This document shows, piece after piece, positions 56,978 through 64,000 of a stretch of 64,000 bases of DNA. Numbering within the stretch: position 1 is the stretch's first letter; every line of letters starts with the position of its first letter. This DNA is from Aquatica leii (Eukaryota > Arthropoda > Insecta > Coleoptera > Lampyridae). The DNA is taken from assembly GCA_035610365.1 (NCBI GenBank), contig CM069439.1, positions 20,163,533 to 20,227,532 on the forward strand. The letters run 5' to 3'. The notes beneath the pieces are model-generated. The model was not told the DNA's origin, ran no database searches, and worked only from the letters and a program-made list of their open reading frames with translations. The position numbers and the translations under genes were made by a program.

Positions 56978-59830
56978 TACTAAAAACGTTATTAACTCTA
57001 AATTAACAATAATTATAAACATTAATTTTAAATAAGACTGTTAGTATCTAATTATTGATGTAAAATACTTTAGCACAAAAAATGGCAAATTTCTAAATCC
57101 TTTTGTGTAGCTTCCAATATGCTCATTCCTTTGTTTTTAGAAAACGCTTCCTATTCTCTGCTAAAGAATGTTTGAGAGAGTTTTGTACATGTTTTTTATA
57201 CCGATTCGGACTTGAGAACTATTTTTTATTTTTTAGTATTAACTCGAATATAATAGTAAATTGTGAATGCGTAAAAACTAGCAGAGTGAAGCACACTAGA
57301 ATAGTTGACAGTTTCTATTCACACGTTGATAAAGTTATCCACCCCACGCGTTTTTAATATTATAAAGTTACAGATTACCGTCTCGGTTATATAAAAAGTT
57401 TCTGAATTTTGATTCTTAAAAATAAATTCAATGAAGAAATATTTTACGATTTTACTTTGCGACAAGATCTCCTAATGGTTACAAATGTCCTAAAGCTAAA
57501 CCTGTCTTCCAATAATAATAATAATTATAATAATAAAATTGAAAAAAAGTTTATTGTGAAAAATGAAAGTAGGTATTTATATAGTTGATAGCTAATATAA
57601 AAGCGCATAATAGCGATCGCACTACACTTAACCATATGAAATTTTTAAATTTTATTTTTCAAAAATTGGTAGATTACGTACATGCGCAAAAATAAAAAAT
57701 CACGTTTTTATTAAAAAATTAATTTAGTATTAATGTTTAAGGATTTTAGAATGTTTTCTAAAATCGACTATTTTTGGAGTTTTTTATTCCACTAGAAATT
57801 TTTTGGTAAAGGTTTGAGCGAGTGTAATTTCTAAGTGTTTCTGTGTATGTTTCATTTTCTGATACCAATCACCAAGCTGCTGCAAGTTAAGACGTTCTGC
57901 ACAAAGTAGACTAGATCTAGTCGGATATTGAAACCGTATTTATAAACTCGACTACCTGCACATATTAAATGTGCCAATAACTGTGGGAATTTTTTTTTTA
58001 ATGCTAACTTTGTTACTCCGTCGTTTTCTTTGTTACTAAACGCAAATTTTCGTAGGTATCTCTATATTAAGAAATTTTTAATGCTCGTCTCTGTTGTGTT
58101 CTTACAGTGGTTTGTTTTTGTAAAACTAATGTTGACTGCCACAAATTTCACTGAAATCTTGAAACGCTCGTCATAATTAATAGTTATTTTTTAGTGCCGA
58201 TTTGAATTAAATCGAAAATATGTACTAGTCATCCACAAGAAATTCATATTTGACATTTGCATTTTCGTCAAAATAATCAAATATGTACTATGGCCTTATA
58301 GGTAAAATTAAATTTTATTACGTACTATAGTTTGGCGTACCTATTTTGCCAAAGATGCTTTATAATATTGAATATTTAGATAAAATTAGAAAATGTATCG
58401 CATATTTTATACCTTAACACGTTTTTGCCAATATTAAATTGAATTTTGTAGACATAGTAGCTACACAGAAACATTATAGTATTTACAATAGGTTGTAAAA
58501 ACTTTTAACTATAAAAAATCATAAAAACTTCACTGGCGATGCTAAAAGCACTACAAGATTACTCAAACAACGGAACTACTAATATTTCCATTATATAAAT
58601 TTTTAAACAATAACGTCGTGCAATCAAATTTTCAGGTCCAATTTCAGTAGTATCAGCAAAAGGCCTTTTTAAATAAGTAAAAAAACATGTCATTTGTAAT
58701 AGTATTATTGATGTTAAATGTTTAATACAATTTTTGACAATTTTCTGTTTAGATATCGGTCATATTTGTACTTAAATGTCACCCAACATATTCTGTGGAC
58801 CTAATCTTTTAAATCTAAACAGTAGATTAAACGATGTTGTGAAGGTATGCACATTTGGCTTATAAACAAAATGATGTTCCATAAACGCAGGTGTCATACT
58901 CATTTACCACATAGTTTCATACTCACTTAGAAGTGCTTTTCCAATTGCATGAAAATAATGTACAACCATGTTTGTAATAAAGACATACAATTACACTTTT
59001 ATGTATCTTGTCTGAAATTTAAATTTTACGTTAAGAAAACTTGTAAGGGTTTAATGTTAAGACTTCTATTAAAATATGTACATTTGTTTTATAATTTTAA
59101 ACTGTACTCATTACCAAATATAAGTTGTTCACAATATGTATATTTTTAAACCTTTTCTCGCTACAACAAAGTCCTGTTTAATTTTTTTTAATTGTTTAGA
59201 TTTCAGTTTAATTTCCTAGGATTAATCCACATCAATGTTTCTTGGTTTTAGACATTAACATAACAAAATGCTATACTGATGCCGACCACGCTACAAAAAG
59301 ATAAATAATCTGTTACACTTATAACAATAAAAGGACGTCGAATGCCAGAAGGTGATTTGAGCCTTGTATTAATATAACTCAACTTTTATTTAAATTCGTG
59401 TATGGATTTTTCTACAATTCTTAACATCGTTGAAAAAAAATTTTTCTTTGCGCTTACATGTGCAGTAGAGACTAATAAAAAATTAAATAGGTTACAATAG
59501 GATTGAATTATATACATTCCCATATAGTAACGTACATAACGGTTACGTATATTTTACGTAATACAAGTATGTAATACAATACACGCCGCTTAATAGGATC
59601 GCATTAGGACTTGGGGTTTTTGATACAATATTCGATAGCATCTATTGGTTACCCTCAAATACGAAATTAGCACAATCCTTACATTTACGATACAATACAA
59701 ATATAATTTACAAATAAGCCGCAGCGAAGTTACTAGAAATGGTACCGATCTTGCTCGATCCTCTTGGAATATTCGAGAAACCACGCGCACGTATACAAGA
59801 AGATTGAGTCAAGAGAGACGAGCAGAGTTA

Positions 59831-60244
59831 AGGCGGGTTTATGCAACTTCTTTATGCTTAATAGCTAAATCTTAATTCATAATTCTTAGAAAATAAAAAG
59901 ATTAAAGTGGAATATTTAATGAAAGCGTTTATGTACTTCCTTAATTCCTAATTCGTTGTCATAATTCTTATAACATAACCTTGAAAGTTCCCAACTTTCA
60001 ACTTTTAAGTATTAAGAATTAAGAATTATGAAATTTTTACGTAAACGCATGCGTGGAGCGTATTTACTATCAGCTGGAACCTATAAAGTGAGGTTATTTG
60101 TTGTTTTGTATTTATTAACAGGTTAAAAATTACGTATTTGCATAAACATGTTTAGGAGAATGCTTTAAAAGTTAAGAATTATGCTTAATGAATTAAGGAT
60201 TAAGAATTAAGCATAAACCACAAAGAAGTTGCATAAACCCGCCC
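59831..60244. mobile_element. PIF/Harbinger-type MITE in unit 3
   Basis: 414 bp. Starts AGGCGGGTTTATGCAACTTC and ends with the inverse (GAAGTTGCATAAACCCGCCC). It is flanked by TTA on both sides, and in units 1 and 2 the empty site reads GAGTTAGTTAAT with a single TTA. The empty sites make insertion and target duplication direct observations. Inside, ATTAAGAATTA words repeat; no coding capacity. Confidence 0.9.
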
Positions 60245-60578
60245 TTAGTTAATAATTATTTGTAGTCATTTTGTTCTAGTGTGCGGTACGCATCAACTCT
60301 AAAAAATACTCGATTAAATATGTCTTCGCAGAAAAAAAAATAACGAACGAACATCGAGTTTATAATGGCGGTTGAGAATCAGACTATTTAATAACTAACA
60401 ATAATAATAATAATAAACACTTGAATTACTTTTAGAACTCTTCGATGAGGAAGAGCATAAAAAACACTTTAAGTGTCTAAGAACAGTCTACGTTTCGTGC
60501 GGCTGTGTCTGCAATTCTTCAGCACTCTATTTATTAAACAATACAGTTATTTACATGTTTGTATTCAATTAGTATCAG

Positions 60579-63500
60579 TTTTGTAATGTAACAAAATTTT
60601 CAAACAAATTTAATTTTAAAACATAACGTATCAGATAATTATGAAATTTATACGTTGATTAACATCTGGCGTATAAAATCAAAATCATAATCATTAACAT
60701 AACGGAAATTCATAAGAATCGTAATCGTAAAACGCATCACATAAATCGAACAACAGAAATTGTACGAACCTATTTAGAACAAAATGTATACATACAAATG
60801 AAATCGTACGTTCAAAAAACGTAAATTCCACAGGTTACACCATGACATAAAAACAAAAAAGAACTTACTTTTACAGATTACGGGTTTTTCTTTATATAAC
60901 TACTCAAACGGTTAGGTATTCACAACAAAACCGTTTTCGAAGAATACATTGTCAACACAACAACAAAAGCAGATAAGCCATACATTCAAATTTAACATGT
61001 GGTCATACTGCCGCAGCACGACAAAAAACGTCTGGCGGACTACTATTGCTTGTTTAAGTGTTTGCATACACAGTAAATAAAAACAAAAAAATTATAAAAC
61101 CAAACATTTGTTGAAAAAAAAACTTGAAATCAAAATCTGAAGTATTAACAGGACTACCCTTACAATTATTGCAACCATACAATACAATACGATCTGAAAA
61201 GAAAACTTTGGAATCATATATACAATAAACATTCTCAAAAATAAATTTATAGTACGCTTTTAAAGTAAAAAAAACATACTAATTAAATTCTAAAAATACC
61301 GAAACAAATAATCATGACAGATGGTCGAATACCATATTTTGAAATACTGAACGCAGAAAAAAAACGAAACGGATGACATAAAGTTTAGACAAATAAATAA
61401 CCTTCAATGCATGGTTTTTTTGTAATGTACTGTACAAATAAAAATAAATTAAGTTAAAATCACTGTGATTTGTTTTAATTGACAATACGCAATCTATAAA
61501 ATAGGAGCTTCTGACCTTCCCGGAAACCACTGAAACTGAAGAAACATAAACAATTGTTAAATTAATATAAAATTATTTATTTACAGCAGAATAATAACAC
61601 AAACAAAATAATATTTCCAACAATACAAAATCATCAACAAGATATAAAGGTTTATATCTCTAAATACAATCGCTAATTTTAAATCCTTAGCACATCAGGG
61701 CTTCTAAATATTACAAAACTTACGCTGACGTAACATAAAAAACAAATATCTGTGAACTTTGTGTTTTATTTCAAATTTAATTTAATAAATCATATTTGTA
61801 ACTTGACAGACGAAAATCACTTTTAATACTATTAACCAAACCAAATTAAACTAATTGTTAATTCATCTTTAATACTACAACACCATAACAATTATTATTA
61901 GAAAATAAAACGTTAGCAGAAGCGTTAAACAGCTAAATTTTCTAAATGCAAAAGATTATAATTAACACAAATGATTAAGCAACATCTGAAAATCAGTTGA
62001 AGATTAAAGACAAAGTTTCAAATTTAATTTAGTTAGTAAATGTTTTGGCTTTAAATTCAGAATTCAAAATGTGTAACAAAATTGCAAATATTGAATTCAC
62101 AGACAAAACAATTCAAAATCACAAAAACCTAAAATATCAAAATCAATCATACTACTTCAAATCGTACTTTAACTTTAATATAGTATGTGATTTTTTACCA
62201 GTAACTTAAAACCAGGCGACTAGCTCAATATAATTCGCCGAGAGGGTCGCAGGTCTCGGTGTGCTAATCAAAAAGTAATTTCAAAAAGCGGTTAAACGGT
62301 GAAAAATTATTAATGGCAGATACCGTTTAAATCTGTCCAACACTGAAAGAGAACAAATGACAAAACACAGGTTATAACAACGAATATATTTATTTTTAAC
62401 AAAAAAAAAAGAAGTTAAAAAAACTGAGGCTGAATTACATATATAGGAACAATTAACAGTTCGTTGATATACATCACAGTCAATAACATTAATGCAAGCA
62501 CTAAAGGAGCAACATTCTATACATAAAATTATCGTAGTACAGTATAACAGTATAAATTAATAAGTAATGGAAGAGAGCTAGTGAATTTGCAGCCAGAGGC
62601 AAATCGCACTTACAATAAATTGCATTCGTAATTGTACAAACAAATTTGCGTTGGTTAGTCGTAATAACATCTATACCTACGTCGCAGTATTTTACGTTTG
62701 ACAAATATAAAAATGAATAAAAACTAAAGAAATTGTATTCACAATTATCCCGCCATGCTAATAGCTATCGGCATACTTAAATCGTTTGTTAAAATTGTTA
62801 AAAAGTATAAAAAATGAAGTAATTAGATATAAAATGATATCACAAACAAGTTACTAGTAAGTCAGTCAATAAATCGTTGTAACTAAATGCGTCAAGCTTT
62901 TGAGTGATTTTTACTATTCCTATCGCAAGTGTGCCTCCAAAGTTAGTAAACCATTACACAAAGTACGTCAACGACTTGATCCAAAACTATATTGCAAAAT
63001 TGGTGTTGATAACCAATGTCCGAATTACTACGTGCTCTAAGTTACGGACTCCAGCAGAAGGTATTTAATTCACATATACTATTCCAAAAAGCAAACACGT
63101 GGCAGTAGCCTAATACGTTATTATAATTACAGGAAAATCAAAATATGTTTCAAAAATAGAAATCAATTCTTATCCCATGAAAACCCTCACAAGTACCACA
63201 AATTCAATATAACCGATGCAACTATTACTAACTGGACGTCTATTTAGATTTTCATGTACAATCCTTATTAGATAAACCAGAAATTCTTTTTTTTCTTAAT
63301 TCATATTTCTATATCAAAGAAAAAACAAAAAATAACATGCAACACTCTGAACGTAACAAGGAAGCGTTCCCGGACAAAATGCATACAATACGCGACCTAT
63401 ATCGAAAACAACAACATAAAAAATCTGGAAAGTAGACATTAGCTAAAATGAAACACAGAAATTAAATGTAAAACCAACCCCAATACAATAACACACAACT

Positions 63501-63626
63501 CAAGAAAAAACGTAAATTAAAAATGTTTTCTTAGTTCGCTAAGTATTACCAATAAAATGTGCTCAAAAATTGTATAAACCAGAATTATACTTAAAAAAAA
63601 CCAAAAACTTTAACCAACAGGAACGA
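60579..63626. other. 3 kb A-rich block of unknown origin
   Basis: Not present in units 1 or 2. AGTATCAG stands on both sides (60571-60578 and 63627-63634), like an 8-bp target duplication, but no inverted or long terminal repeats are visible, and the sequence after the right AGTATCAG does not continue as in unit 1. The + strand is visibly rich in A and poor in T through most of the block. No frame longer than about 70 codons has a recognisable domain. It contains a less AT-rich island near 62205-62290. Confidence 0.5.
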
Positions 63627-63639
63627 AGTATCAGAAAAG

Positions 63640-64000
63640 GTACTCGTTAAAAAATTAAAACAACGAACAATTTTTTTTAATACATCGGATACTGATAAGT
63701 GGAGTATAGCCGCTTCTTACAAAATAGCACTGGAAATTGTCAAAGCGAAAAACCTTTTTAGTGATAGAGTGCGTATTAAAGATTGTGCAATCAAAATGAC
63801 AAAACAATTAAAACAAAAATTGCCAAAACATTCGAAATACTCTCAGTGTCGCATTAAAGACGGGCGAAGCATATTAATCAATATGTATCCAAAAAATAGC
63901 GTGGCACGGTTGAAATATATGTAAATGTTTTTTACTATGCCGGGATGAAAGCACTGATCTGTCCGACATTAGCCAGCTTGTAATTTTTATCTGAACTATT
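63640..64000 (+). pseudogene. hAT transposase remnant, second copy
   Basis: Parallel to 46226-46580: ASYKIALEIVKAKNLFSDRV is better preserved here, followed by KDGRSI, then the region that reads [10 protein letters not shown] in the first copy, shifted here. Continues past the window edge. Confidence 0.65.

Larger units (their letters stand above)
54081..64000 (+). repeat. KCNQ tail unit 3 (runs off the window)
   Basis: Follows units 1 and 2 closely to about 60578. It has a small deletion near 59465, a PIF-type MITE (59831-60244) and then a 3 kb A-rich block (60579-63626). After this, sequence like the hAT remnant of unit 1 (46226-46580) returns at 63640-64000. The unit end, and any fourth unit, lie beyond the window. 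Confidence 0.8.

Overview
The window looks like AT-rich genomic DNA from an arthropod, most probably an insect. The grounds are a recognisable KCNQ-type potassium channel gene with GT-AG introns as short as about 46 nt, and a dense mix of Penelope, R1/I-like, RTE-like, Ty3/gypsy, Tc1/mariner, pogo, hAT and PIF-like elements. I cannot fix the insect order.

Host gene. The only host gene I recognise is the 3' part of a KCNQ voltage-gated K+ channel on the + strand. Four consecutive exons at 35115-35731 encode the cytoplasmic linker, the calmodulin-binding helix B and the start of helix C. After a 4.9 kb intron that carries an RTE-like LINE, the rest of the C-terminus follows (helix C/D tetramerisation coil, tail, two alternative last exons, poly(A) signal). 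This C-terminal module is present three times in tandem (about 40.6-41.9, 48.4-49.7 and 54.7-56.0 kb), inside near-identical repeat units of 7.75 kb, 6.34 kb and a third that runs off the window. All three modules keep open frames, splice dinucleotides and stops. The exons for S1-S6 are not in the window, so 1-35114 is probably intron.

Layout. 0-6.5 kb: LINE ORF1, pogo transposase and layered R1/I-like LINE remnants, all on the minus strand. 7-9.3 kb: a duplicated repeat, otherwise nothing. 9.4-12.6 kb: Penelope-like elements in opposite orientations. 14-16.7 kb: a broken mariner-type element and a Penelope GIY-YIG fragment between direct repeats. 16.8-18 kb: a decayed hAT element. 19.9-20.9 kb: a second mariner-type element. 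21.3-22.4 kb: R1-like RT. 22.5-25.3 kb: an internally deleted Ty3/gypsy element whose integrase runs in frame into a macro domain and whose LTR carries heat-shock elements upstream of a TATA box. 25.7-26.6 kb: R1-like RNase H. 29.5-34.8 kb: two partial copies of one LINE head to tail, one split by a MITE. 35.1-64 kb: KCNQ exons and the triplicated units, with MITE and hAT remnants and a 3 kb A-rich block.

The strongest leads are the triplicated KCNQ tail (three near-identical helix-D modules, each with two alternative C-termini) and the macro-domain gypsy with the heat-shock-type LTR. Every mobile-element gene here is broken by frameshifts, stops or deletions. Assignments come from reading translations by eye; no database search was run.
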